DNA from: Pirellulales bacterium
GTDB lineage: Bacteria; Planctomycetota; Planctomycetia; Pirellulales; JANQPP01
Length of the DNA: 32,145 nucleotides
Assembly: GCA_028289405.1 (NCBI GenBank)
Contig: JANQPP010000178.1
Span: 1 to 32,145, forward strand
Direction of reading: 5' to 3'
The notes beneath the pieces are model-generated. The model saw only the letters and a program-made list of their open reading frames with translations, ran no database searches and was not told the DNA's origin. Numbering within the stretch: the first letter of the stretch is position 1; the number at the start of each line of letters is the position of its first letter. Shown piece by piece: positions 26,116 through 32,145 of this stretch. The position numbers were made by a program, and so were the translations under genes.

Positions 26116-26143
26116 CGCTTGGCTTATTTCGACAGGTCCCGCG

Positions 26144-27094
26144 TCATGAACTTGCAGTGAGCTTGTTCATCGATTCGACCAGATCTCGTACTGCTTGGAC
26201 GCTTTTGTCGAAATCGGCGGCTTCTTGTTCGTCCAGCTCGAGTTCCACGATCTTTTCCACACCGCCACTTCCCAGGATCACGGGAACTCCGACATAGTAC
26301 CCGCCGACGCCGTATTCCTTGTCGCAATAGGCGGCGCAGGGAATGAGCCGTTTTTTATCGCGGACAATGGCTTCCACCATCTGGGTCACGGCGGCTGCCG
26401 GCGCGTAATAAGCACTCCCCGTCTTGAGCAGGCCGACAATCTCCGCGCCCCCTTTCCGCGTGCGATCGACAATGGCTTCCAACCGAGCGGAATCCATCAA
26501 ACGCGAAACGGGAATTCCGCCGACCGAGGTGCAGCTCGGCATGGGGACCATGGTGTCGCCGTGCCCTCCCAGAAGTAGCGCCGAAACATCCTCCACGCTC
26601 ACACCCAATTCCATCGCCAAGAATGTGCGATAGCGGGCCGTATCCAGCACGCCGGCTTGGCCGACGACTCTTTCCGAAGGGAAACCACTGACTTGCAGGG
26701 CTCGCTGGGCCATGGCATCTAGCGGATTGGAAACGACAATAATGACCGCTTCCGGGCTGGTGCGGCTGATCTGTTCCGCCACCGAGCCGACAATTTGGGC
26801 GTTCGTGCTCAACAAATCGTCCCGGCTCATTCCCGGTTTTCGAGGGATGCCTGCCGTGATCACCACCACATCACTTCCTGCTGTGGCATTATAGTCGTTA
26901 GTCCCTTGAATCTCGGAGTCAAAGCCCATAATCGGCCCGGATTGCCTCAGATCGAGGGCCTTTCCACGCGGCATGTCTTCGGTTTGGGGGATGTCGAGTA
27001 GCACAACATCACCCAACTCCGCTCCCGCACACCAATGGGCGGTCGTGGCACCCACATTGCCGGCTCCGATCACCGTGATTTTGGCCCGACGCAT
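26144..27094 (-). CDS. mdh: Malate dehydrogenase (LDH-like type)
   Basis: Interconverts malate and oxaloacetate with NAD in the citric acid cycle, cytoplasmic. 316 aa, typical. The dinucleotide site GAGNVG is at 10-15 with D34 in VVLLDIP, which favours NAD over NADP. Substrate residues: arginines 85 and 91 in GIPRKPGMSRDDL, N123 in SNPLD, D151 and R154 in VLDTARYR and the catalytic H178 in GGHGDTM. The arginine at 85, instead of the lactate-enzyme glutamine, supports malate. Upstream of the ATG is GGAGAGACCAAAT, an acceptable ribosome site. Single gene with a hairpin terminator. Confidence 0.95.
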   Translation of the reverse strand: MRRAKITVIGAGNVGATTAHWCAGAELGDVVLLDIPQTEDMPRGKALDLRQSGPIMGFDSEIQGTNDYNATAGSDVVVITAGIPRKPGMSRDDLLSTNAQIVGSVAEQISRTSPEAVIIVVSNPLDAMAQRALQVSGFPSERVVGQAGVLDTARYRTFLAMELGVSVEDVSALLLGGHGDTMVPMPSCTSVGGIPVSRLMDSARLEAIVDRTRKGGAEIVGLLKTGSAYYAPAAAVTQMVEAIVRDKKRLIPCAAYCDKEYGVGGYYVGVPVILGSGGVEKIVELELDEQEAADFDKSVQAVRDLVESMNKLTASS

Positions 27095-27603
27095 ATTTGG
27101 TCTCTCCGTGAAAATATTGTGAAACTCGGCTTACGAGAGCGATGAGCATGTGCCTTCACTGACTGCCCGCCCAATACTGCCCGCTCAGTATCGATCCACC
27201 GTCTTTTCCGTCAAGTCCCATGCTTCAAGGAACCAGTGGATTGCCACAAGCCTAGATTTCGCCCGTCAAGCCTTATGGGCGGAATGGTTCGTGAAAAAAT
27301 CTGCGGGCTACGACGTAAGCTGCTATTCGAGTTAATGGCTGCGGAGCAGACCAAACAGCGAAGGTCTCTGGAGGCTGCGGATTACCGTGATGTGCCGCAA
27401 CGATCTGGACACGGAGACCAGGCGACGAATTTGCTAGTCCTCGGCGGGGTGGCAATGGCCAGGTTGCCTGATATATTCGGAACACGGTGCGGGACGAAAG
27501 TCGGCGAGAGTAGGCAGGGAAACAGCGAGCTTTGATCAATGCACGCCTGCTCATGAGCCGTAGGTCGGCAGCATTCGCATGGTGATATCGTAAAGGTTTA
27601 GCC
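27095..27603. other. Intergenic region, mdh to tRNA-Leu, nothing recognised
   Basis: About 510 bp between mdh and the tRNA-Leu, containing the promoters of both. I see a 9-bp direct repeat ACTGCCCGC at 27162-27170 and 27176-27184, and no gene. Confidence 0.4.
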
Positions 27604-27685
<82 letters not shown>

Positions 27686-27831
27686 TTGATTGAATTGTGA
27701 GAGGTCTACGCCATCTCGATTTTGCGGGTCTCCTCGCCGCCAACAGCCTTCCCACCTAAATCCTTCCTGTGCATTCGGGCAAATCTGCCGCACATGGATC
27801 GACGGTGCATAAGCCGTTTGGACGCATTCTG

Positions 27832-27876
27832 CATTTGTTTTGTTTCATCAACCGGACGAAACAGATGTAGAACATC
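27832..27876. repeat. Cluster of short inverted repeats beside the tRNA-Lys fragment
   Basis: TGTTTCATC (27841-27849) faces GACGAAACA (27855-27863) with one mismatch and a 5-nt loop, and the similarity runs outward with gaps. Right next to it GATGT-AGA-ACATC (27864-27876) is a perfect small hairpin. Such hairpin-rich flanks are typical of integrase arm or core sites, which fits the fragment 90 bp further on; this link is inference. Confidence 0.4.
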
Positions 27877-27965
27877 TCGCGGGGCTGTCTTTGTACCGCC
27901 AAATCTAACGGCAAGTTCCGGCGGGAACTAGGGTGGGAAGATGAAATCGAATCGACGTAAGTTAT

Positions 27966-28007
27966 TGAGGTTGCTGGGACTCGAACCCTGGACCTACGGA
28001 TTAAGAG
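27966..28007 (-). other. 3' half of a tRNA-Lys(CTT) gene, probable att site remnant
   Basis: Read on the minus strand from 28007: CTCTTAA (anticodon loop, anticodon CTT), TCCGT, AGGTC, CAGGG-TTCGAGT-CCCAG (T-arm, one mismatch), CAACCTC (acceptor 3' strand) and discriminator A. That is exactly 42 nt, equal to tRNA positions 32-73. The 5' half is absent: the bases before it (ATCCCAATGATGTT-like context) do not pair with TCCGT or CAACCTC. A tRNA cut at the anticodon loop is the standard duplicate left by tyrosine integrases. Confidence 0.85.
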
Positions 28008-28153
28008 AACATCCCAATGATTTCTCCATACTTTCGCAATAATCGCATAAGAGTGGTTCGTATGGATTTCGCTGTAGTTGATTTTCGTTTCCACTCGCAC
28101 GCGGAAGCAAGTCGCAAACGCCTTTCGCAACCCTGACTTCCCTGACATCTAGC

Positions 28154-28175
28154 GGGTGGCGTCAGGGGATGCAAG
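28154..28175 (+). repeat. Direct repeat, copy A (22 bp identical)
   Basis: Begins GGGTGGCGTCAGGGGATG and ends CAAG; identical to 29241-29262. This copy lies upstream of the first PEP-CTERM gene of the right-hand region, the other just before the methyltransferase-like gene. Confidence 0.85.
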
Positions 28176-28345
28176 GGAATTGTGCCGGCAAACGCTTCGT
28201 TTTCCGGAATCTGCACCCCATCCTCGGGGAGGAGAGAAAAGCCGTCAAAGCTTGGCTGGGGTGGTTGTGCCCCCTATTTCCCCCAAATATAATCCCGGCT
28301 CACACCATGCCTCGCGTCTAGTGACAACTTCAGGGAGAAAGCACG

Positions 28346-29047
28346 ATGAAAAACGATATCTACCGATGGGTACTGGCGATTGTTGCCGGGGGATTTGCTG
28401 CCGCTGCAAACAACGCCGCAGATGCCGCTTTGATTGCTTCATTCACGGACCGGGCAACTTGGGAAGCAGCGGCGGGAACACCGGACTTCTTCGAGGACTT
28501 TTCAGGGCCGGGTAGTTTTCTGCCTGTGTCTCCACCGTTTGTTATCGGCAGCCTGACCATCGAGGGAGTTTCTAAACCCACGACCCTCACGCCGTCATTG
28601 GTGCGTTCCTCGCTTCCCGCCGAGTCTGTTGACGGAACGAAGCACCTCTTGCTTAGGATGGGCGCCATTCAGTTTAACGACGCATCTCTCATTCTTACGT
28701 TTGAGCGGCCAATTACTGCAATAGGTTTCGATCTAAATCCGAATCCTAACACCATCCACAACCCGGCTGGCAACAACCCCAACGTTATTGATTTTACAAC
28801 CAGCGCTGGCGGGGGTTCCTTCAACCTGCCGACTACGGATGTCACCGAATTTCGAGGATTCACCTTCGATATGCCGTTCACTTCGTTCACCGTATCATCC
28901 AACTCGTTCCAACCCGTCTGGGGCTTGGACAACCTCGCTGCTGTTTCGTCGCCAGTCCCAGAGCCTTCCAGCGTCGCTGTCTGGTCTCTGCTCGCTCTCG
29001 TCGTCGGTGGGTGTGGCTGGCACCGCCGCAAGCGGCAAGCAGCCTGA
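28346..29047 (+). CDS. PEP-CTERM sorting domain protein
   Basis: 233-aa exported protein. Signal peptide MKNDIYRWVLAIVAGGFAAA with cleavage near ADA|ALIASF. The body has WEAAAGTPDFFEDFSGPG, a motif seen in small PEP-CTERM proteins of unknown fold, and FERPITAIGFDLNPNPNT. The tail is VPEPSSVAVWSLLALVVGG then HRRKRQAA. The ATG follows GGGAG at eight bases. The tail, stop and terminator are shared nearly unchanged with the gene at 31169-31720. Outer-surface role via exosortase is family knowledge; substrate or partner unknown. Confidence 0.88.
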   Translation: MKNDIYRWVLAIVAGGFAAAANNAADAALIASFTDRATWEAAAGTPDFFEDFSGPGSFLPVSPPFVIGSLTIEGVSKPTTLTPSLVRSSLPAESVDGTKHLLLRMGAIQFNDASLILTFERPITAIGFDLNPNPNTIHNPAGNNPNVIDFTTSAGGGSFNLPTTDVTEFRGFTFDMPFTSFTVSSNSFQPVWGLDNLAAVSSPVPEPSSVAVWSLLALVVGGCGWHRRKRQAA

Positions 29048-29157
29048 CCGACATTCAATCTGAACACCGCAGCCCGCTCACCATGGCGGGCTTTTTTATT
29101 GCGCCGAGCGTGACATACGGGAATGGCAACCTCTGTTCGCCGCCGATCACCCCAATG
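28955..29157 (+). repeat. 203-bp block: PEP-CTERM tail, stop, terminator and beyond (copy 1)
   Basis: Aligns without gaps to 31628-31830 with about 24 mismatches by hand count. The part after the stop codon is better conserved (about 10 mismatches in 110) than the coding part (about 14 in 93), and 29053-29106 is identical in both. Confidence 0.88.
29071..29097 (+). terminator. Intrinsic terminator of the PEP-CTERM gene
   Basis: AGCCCGC (29071-29077) pairs with GCGGGCT (29086-29092), loop TCACCATG, then a run of six T. 24 bp after the stop. Confidence 0.92.
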
Positions 29158-29240
29158 TCCTCCTTGAACTCTTGGATGTCCGAGGGGACATTGGACCGTG
29201 ACTCGACAATCGAGGGAACAGCAGTTTTGATTTGCAGCAA

Positions 29241-29262
29241 GGGTGGCGTCAGGGGATGCAAG
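29241..29262 (+). repeat. Direct repeat, copy B (22 bp identical)
   Basis: Same bases as 28154-28175. After it the two copies diverge, although both go on to contain a CGTTTTC-GG stretch. Confidence 0.85.
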
Positions 29263-29442
29263 CGTTTTCTGGTTTGGTGCAATGGCGGAAGGCATAGTAG
29301 ATTGCCATTCACCGAGGCTAAGCAGGGCCTTGTCCCTTTTACGAAATCTGGCCACGATGCCGTGGTGCCGAGTACATGGATGTGTTGCTCGATAGTAGCA
29401 TGTGAGTGCGGCGTCGAAGCCGCCAAAATGAGGAACTAGGCG

Positions 29443-30597
29443 ATGACGATTGACGAGAAGCGCCCGTCGCACCAAGTCGCTAGGCAGATACACGTTCTCC
29501 TGGCAACGATCGGTTTGCATTTTCTTGTGATGTTGGAAATCGTCATCATGTCGACGCCGTTCGCGGCTTACTACTATGCAGCGTACGGGCCAGTGCTGGA
29601 GTTTCTCAACGGATCACCCTACCTCTTTTGGCTGAACGAATTTTTCATCACACACCTTTCCGATCCTGACTCCATTCTTCTGCACGTGATCCGAAACGTG
29701 GGGAAGGTACTTGCATTCGGTGGTCTTGTGCTTTTCACAATCCATGCAGGATACCTTTACTGGATGAAGCTAGTGAAGAAGGCTATCGCTACTCGCATGC
29801 TTTACGCCTACGTGCGGCATCCGCAATATGCATGCTGGATCGCGGCTGGCTTGGGGCTCGCCATCCTTTGGCCAAGGTTCATCAATCTATACCTATGGTT
29901 CGGAATGACTTTTGCCTACTTCTCGCTGGCAAGATACGAAGAACGGACCATGGAGCGGAAACACGGTGGCGCCTACTCGACGTACCTGGCTGGCAAAGGA
30001 ATGTTCCTGCCCAACCTTCGTCTTCGGGGACTGCCCTTCGTTTTGCCGCGATACAAGACGGCGCGTCGGCGCTACGCAGTCCCCGTCCTACTTGCACTGC
30101 TAACCATCAGTGCGTTTGGCTGCCGCGAACACAGCGTCTCCAAGCTGGATGTGCGCTTCCCTTCTTCGACACCGGACGCGGTTGTTGTCGCCATGAATCC
30201 ACCCCGAGAGGTTGACATCGACGCGCTATCAGAAGACGCCGGGCGGTTCGTATCGTCCTCCGGACAGAACGACACGGCTCCAAATCTGATGATTTTGATT
30301 TGGGGGCGGAGTCGTTTTCGCCATTTCTTGATAGACACCGGGTTCAATAGCGAATACGTGAAGAAGTCGGACTTCCCCAGTGCTTCTGTCTATCTCATCA
30401 CAGCGTCCGCTCGGAATCCCCGTCTCTCGGCGGATGCGGGAGAAATCCTCGACCGGACCGCCGCCTTGGGATTCTGGGTCCGACGACGGATAGAAAGTGT
30501 TTACTATATGTCGCCCGAGGCCAATGGGCACAGTTGGGAACAGGTTCCAGTGATGCAGGGAGCGCTACGGCCCCACGCCTCCGTGCCAGTCCTTTGA
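29443..30597 (+). CDS. Membrane methyltransferase-like protein (ICMT/PEMT type) with C-terminal extension
   Basis: 384 aa. The first ~205 residues have four or five membrane segments and the signature of the isoprenylcysteine / phospholipid methyltransferase superfamily: YVRHPQYACW at 123-132 (RHPQY, cofactor site), a long hydrophobic hairpin, and YEERTMERKHGGAYSTYLAG, with the glutamate pair and G-x-Y-x-x-Y ending. Such enzymes methylate lipids or prenylated or other small molecules at the membrane using S-adenosylmethionine. Residues ~211-227 add another hydrophobic segment ending in AFGCREH, a lipobox-like cysteine, followed by ~155 residues with no domain I recognise. The gene may thus be an enzyme fused to a lipoprotein-like domain. 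The ATG follows AGGA at eight bases. Confidence 0.72.
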   Translation: MTIDEKRPSHQVARQIHVLLATIGLHFLVMLEIVIMSTPFAAYYYAAYGPVLEFLNGSPYLFWLNEFFITHLSDPDSILLHVIRNVGKVLAFGGLVLFTIHAGYLYWMKLVKKAIATRMLYAYVRHPQYACWIAAGLGLAILWPRFINLYLWFGMTFAYFSLARYEERTMERKHGGAYSTYLAGKGMFLPNLRLRGLPFVLPRYKTARRRYAVPVLLALLTISAFGCREHSVSKLDVRFPSSTPDAVVVAMNPPREVDIDALSEDAGRFVSSSGQNDTAPNLMILIWGRSRFRHFLIDTGFNSEYVKKSDFPSASVYLITASARNPRLSADAGEILDRTAALGFWVRRRIESVYYMSPEANGHSWEQVPVMQGALRPHASVPVL

Positions 30598-31168
30598 TCT
30601 TGCCACAAGAGTGGACGAAAGCACATGCCTTTGCATCGCGGATCGTCTGGCCAGACTTGCCGAACTGGAAGGCGGCGCGGTCGTCGGATTCGCCTTTGCT
30701 CGAACTTGGCGGATACGTCTCCGTTGACTTCGGCTCCCCTTTACGTCTTTTCCAGACTCGATGCCTCCCTTTTTTCCGCCCTTGGCCATCCGTTCCTTGG
30801 CTTCCGGGATTTCCAGCTTCAGGATTTCCTCCCAATTTCGACGGAGGAGTTCAGCGGCCGCAGCGCCGCTGCCGGTATGCAATTCCCGAACAGTGGTGTT
30901 ATCGCCTTACTGCAGGATCTTGGCCCTTCGCTGCTTTGAAGCGGAGAAGCTGGTTTACTCATCCGGTGACGCTGGGTTGTCTCCCGTGAGTTCGAGCGGA
31001 GTGACCGGCGAAGGTCGGAAAATCCAGGAATAATTTACCCAGGCTACTTGTTTTGCCGTTATCGCTCGTCCACAATAGTCACCACTTGCCGGATAGGGTA
31101 GACAGATTAACGAAACTAGCTCTTACCTTTGCTCGGACAGAACGTTTCATTCCCTGGGAGAGACCGCT
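30598..31168. other. Region with decayed gene remnant only
   Basis: About 570 bp between the methyltransferase-like gene and the last PEP-CTERM gene. Apart from the minus-strand remnant at 30626-30882 no gene is seen; the last 30 bp hold the GGGAG ribosome site of the next gene. Confidence 0.45.
30626..30882 (-). pseudogene. Frameshifted remnant of a mobile-element DNA-binding protein
   Basis: Minus strand. Frame A reads NWEEILKLEIPEAKERMAKG then GKKGGIESGK up to about 30748. Frame B continues RRKGEPKSTETYPPSSSKGE, then SDDRAAFQFGKSGQTIRDAK to about 30626. Joined, this has the order seen in helix-turn-helix replication/partition-type proteins of phages and plasmids: ERM-KGGKKGG-SGK, a low-complexity linker, then A-x-x-F-G-x-S-G-x-T-I. 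One added A in the A-run at the join would restore a single frame. No valid start or end is present. Family assignment is from remembered patterns only. Confidence 0.4.
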
Positions 31169-31720
31169 TTGAAGAACTTCTCATCGATTCTTTTGTTTGT
31201 CGGGTTAGCTTTGGCCACTTCGACATCTCGTGCGTCCGTTTTTGTCGGTTCATTCCCCGACGGCAGCGAAACTCGATCCACTTTGATTGGATTACGTTTC
31301 TGGAATCTAGGTGATTTCATCGAGCAGAGCTTCGTGAATACGGGTCTTTCCTTTGTCGAGTCCATCAATTTGGATCTGAACACGTCACCCAACTCCCTTA
31401 GTGGCGATACGCAAGACATGGATGTGATTATCAATGGAATAACCGTCGGCAGTTTTTCGATATCTCCCGGAGACTCCGTGGTACCCATCAGTATCACTGG
31501 GTTCAATGTGGCTGCCATCGGAGTCGATGACTTCCTATTACGACTGGAAACAACTCGTACAGTCACCGCTTTTGCAGGATCGGCTGGCATTGTGGCGGGT
31601 TCAAACAACCTGGAGTTGGCCAACTCCGTCCCCGAGCCCTCCAGCATGGCCGTCTGGTCGTTGCTCGGTCTCGTCGTCGGAGGAATTGGCTGGTACCGCC
31701 GCAAGCGGCAAGCTGCCTGA
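31169..31720 (+). CDS. PEP-CTERM sorting domain protein (TTG start)
   Basis: 183 aa. The start is TTG at 31169, supported by GGGAG at 31156-31160 (eight-base spacing) and by the signal peptide it gives (MKNFSSILLFVGLALATSTSRA). The body is a short beta-rich domain (SINLDLNTSPNSLSGDTQDM, VGSFSISPGD) of unknown function. The tail is VPEPSSMAVWSLLGLVVGG plus RRKRQAA, PEP at 155-157. Tail and terminator match the gene at 28346-29047; the bodies do not, so the tail has been combined with different bodies. Confidence 0.88.
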   Translation: MKNFSSILLFVGLALATSTSRASVFVGSFPDGSETRSTLIGLRFWNLGDFIEQSFVNTGLSFVESINLDLNTSPNSLSGDTQDMDVIINGITVGSFSISPGDSVVPISITGFNVAAIGVDDFLLRLETTRTVTAFAGSAGIVAGSNNLELANSVPEPSSMAVWSLLGLVVGGIGWYRRKRQAA

Positions 31721-31830
31721 TCGACGTTCAATCTGAACACCGCAGCCCGCTCACCATGGCGGGCTTTTTTATTGCGCCGAACGCGCCATCCGCGAATGGC
31801 AACCTCTGTTCGCCGCAGATGCCCCCAATG
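31628..31830 (+). repeat. 203-bp block: PEP-CTERM tail, stop, terminator and beyond (copy 2)
   Basis: Second copy of 28955-29157 at a constant offset of 2673 bp. A transposase remnant begins within 20 bp of its end. Confidence 0.88.
31744..31770 (+). terminator. Intrinsic terminator, second copy
   Basis: AGCCCGC (31744-31750), loop TCACCATG, GCGGGCT (31759-31765), run of six T. Identical to the terminator at 29071-29097. Confidence 0.92.
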
Positions 31831-31846
31831 CCGCCATTGCCAAACC

Positions 31847-32145
31847 CAAGACAAGGGACATGGCCGCGTCGAGTGGCGTGTGTACTACCAGGCGGCGTTG
31901 CCCGAAAAGTTGAAACGCTTCACCGAGGGGTGGCCCGGTTTAACCACGATCGGACAGGTGATCTCGGTTACCGAACGGGAGGGCAAGGAGTGCGCCGATG
32001 TGCGTTACTACCTTAGCAGCCTAAAGCCCGGCGTGAAGCAGTTCGCCCGCGCGGTGATCGAACAGGACTTTCACGACGTAAAGGAAGTGTGGGGCGCTGG
32101 ACAACAACAAGTCAGAAACATCTGGACGAATATCGCCGTATTCAA
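31847..32145 (+). pseudogene. Transposase fragment (ISAs1-like), runs off the window
   Basis: A plus-strand frame without any start reads KGHGRVEWRVYYQAALPEKL, then WPGLTTIGQVISVTEREGK, then VRYYLSSLKPGVKQFARAV. This is the order of motifs in the C-terminal half of ISAs1-family transposases (GHGR-E, WPGL--IG-V, RYY-SSL, FA-AV). The expected next motif (HW-IEN) is missing; instead DFHDVKEVWGAGQQQVRNIW follows, which looks like the end of a different transposase, so the piece may be a chimera or carry a deletion. The N-terminal half is absent. The true right-hand end lies beyond 32145. Confidence 0.55.

Larger units (their letters stand above)
25721..26143. other. Intergenic region with two perfect palindromes
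   Basis: Between cls and mdh. No protein is recognised; an 83-codon open frame at 25829-26080 (minus) has no supporting start. It holds the hairpin CAGCTCGAA / TTCGAGCTG at 25932-25957 (8-nt loop) and the palindrome AACTGAAGTTCAGTT at 26016-26030, both of which could be operators or part of a dispersed intergenic repeat, plus the mdh terminator. Confidence 0.5.

Noticed and set aside
27756..28148. 130-codon minus-strand frame over the tRNA-Lys fragment, as an integrase end
   Set aside because: It has no integrase motifs; the RRSRVRVPA stretch is simply the translated T-arm of the tRNA fragment.
28669..29520. 283-codon minus-strand frame across the PEP-CTERM gene 28346-29047
   Set aside because: Its C-terminal part is the mirror of the plus-strand PEP-CTERM gene; a similar mirror exists at 31147-31854 because of the duplicated block, which explains their apparent mutual similarity.

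Overview
The window looks like chromosomal DNA of a planctomycete, most likely order Pirellulales. The reasons are: an adjacent DUF1552 and DUF1592 (planctomycete-type cytochrome c) gene pair; several secreted proteins with PEP-CTERM sorting tails, one carrying dockerin-type repeats; a response regulator fused to an RsbW-like ATPase; large gaps between genes; and weak or missing Shine-Dalgarno (SD) sites on many genes. The lineage below phylum is inference.

Layout. 1-458 has no gene but holds two small hairpins. 459-5540 (minus) holds a secreted alpha/beta hydrolase with a C-terminal membrane domain, then carB. 5853-6554 (plus) is an MBL-fold hydrolase. 6624-10404 (minus) is the DUF1592 then DUF1552 operon. 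10684-12558 (minus) is a secreted family 2 glycoside hydrolase. 12756-16152 (minus) is a three-gene set: a PilT-type ATPase with an added zinc ribbon, flanked by two paralogous receiver plus HATPase_c_2 proteins. 16463-17038 (minus) is a small PEP-CTERM protein with a clear terminator. 17808-19763 (minus) is a PhoD-like phosphoesterase. 20063-22492 (minus) is a double PEP-CTERM/dockerin open frame. 22749-24071 (minus) holds two exported proteins of unknown function, one with a Cys cluster and a probable TTG start. 24290-25720 (minus) is cardiolipin synthase. 26144-27094 (minus) is malate dehydrogenase with a terminator. 27604-27685 (plus) is tRNA-Leu(TAG).

The right-hand 4.2 kb (about 27.8 to 32.1 kb) is different in character. 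It opens with an exact 42-nt 3' half of a tRNA-Lys(CTT) gene, which is the usual footprint of a tyrosine-integrase attachment site. Beyond it lie two PEP-CTERM genes sharing a 203-bp tail-plus-terminator block, a membrane methyltransferase-like gene, a frameshifted remnant of a DNA-binding protein, a direct repeat of just over 20 bp, and a broken transposase running off the window. I read this as the edge of a decayed integrated island whose other end and intact tRNA-Lys lie beyond 32145.

Themes. Much of the window serves the cell surface: five PEP-CTERM tails in four open frames, a secreted glycosidase, exported phosphoesterase and hydrolase, and cytochrome-type proteins. No exosortase is present, so sorting depends on one elsewhere. 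The most interesting points are the tandem PEP-CTERM frame whose junction sits on an A6 run, the PilT flanked by paired regulators, and the tRNA-Lys footprint with its duplicated block.
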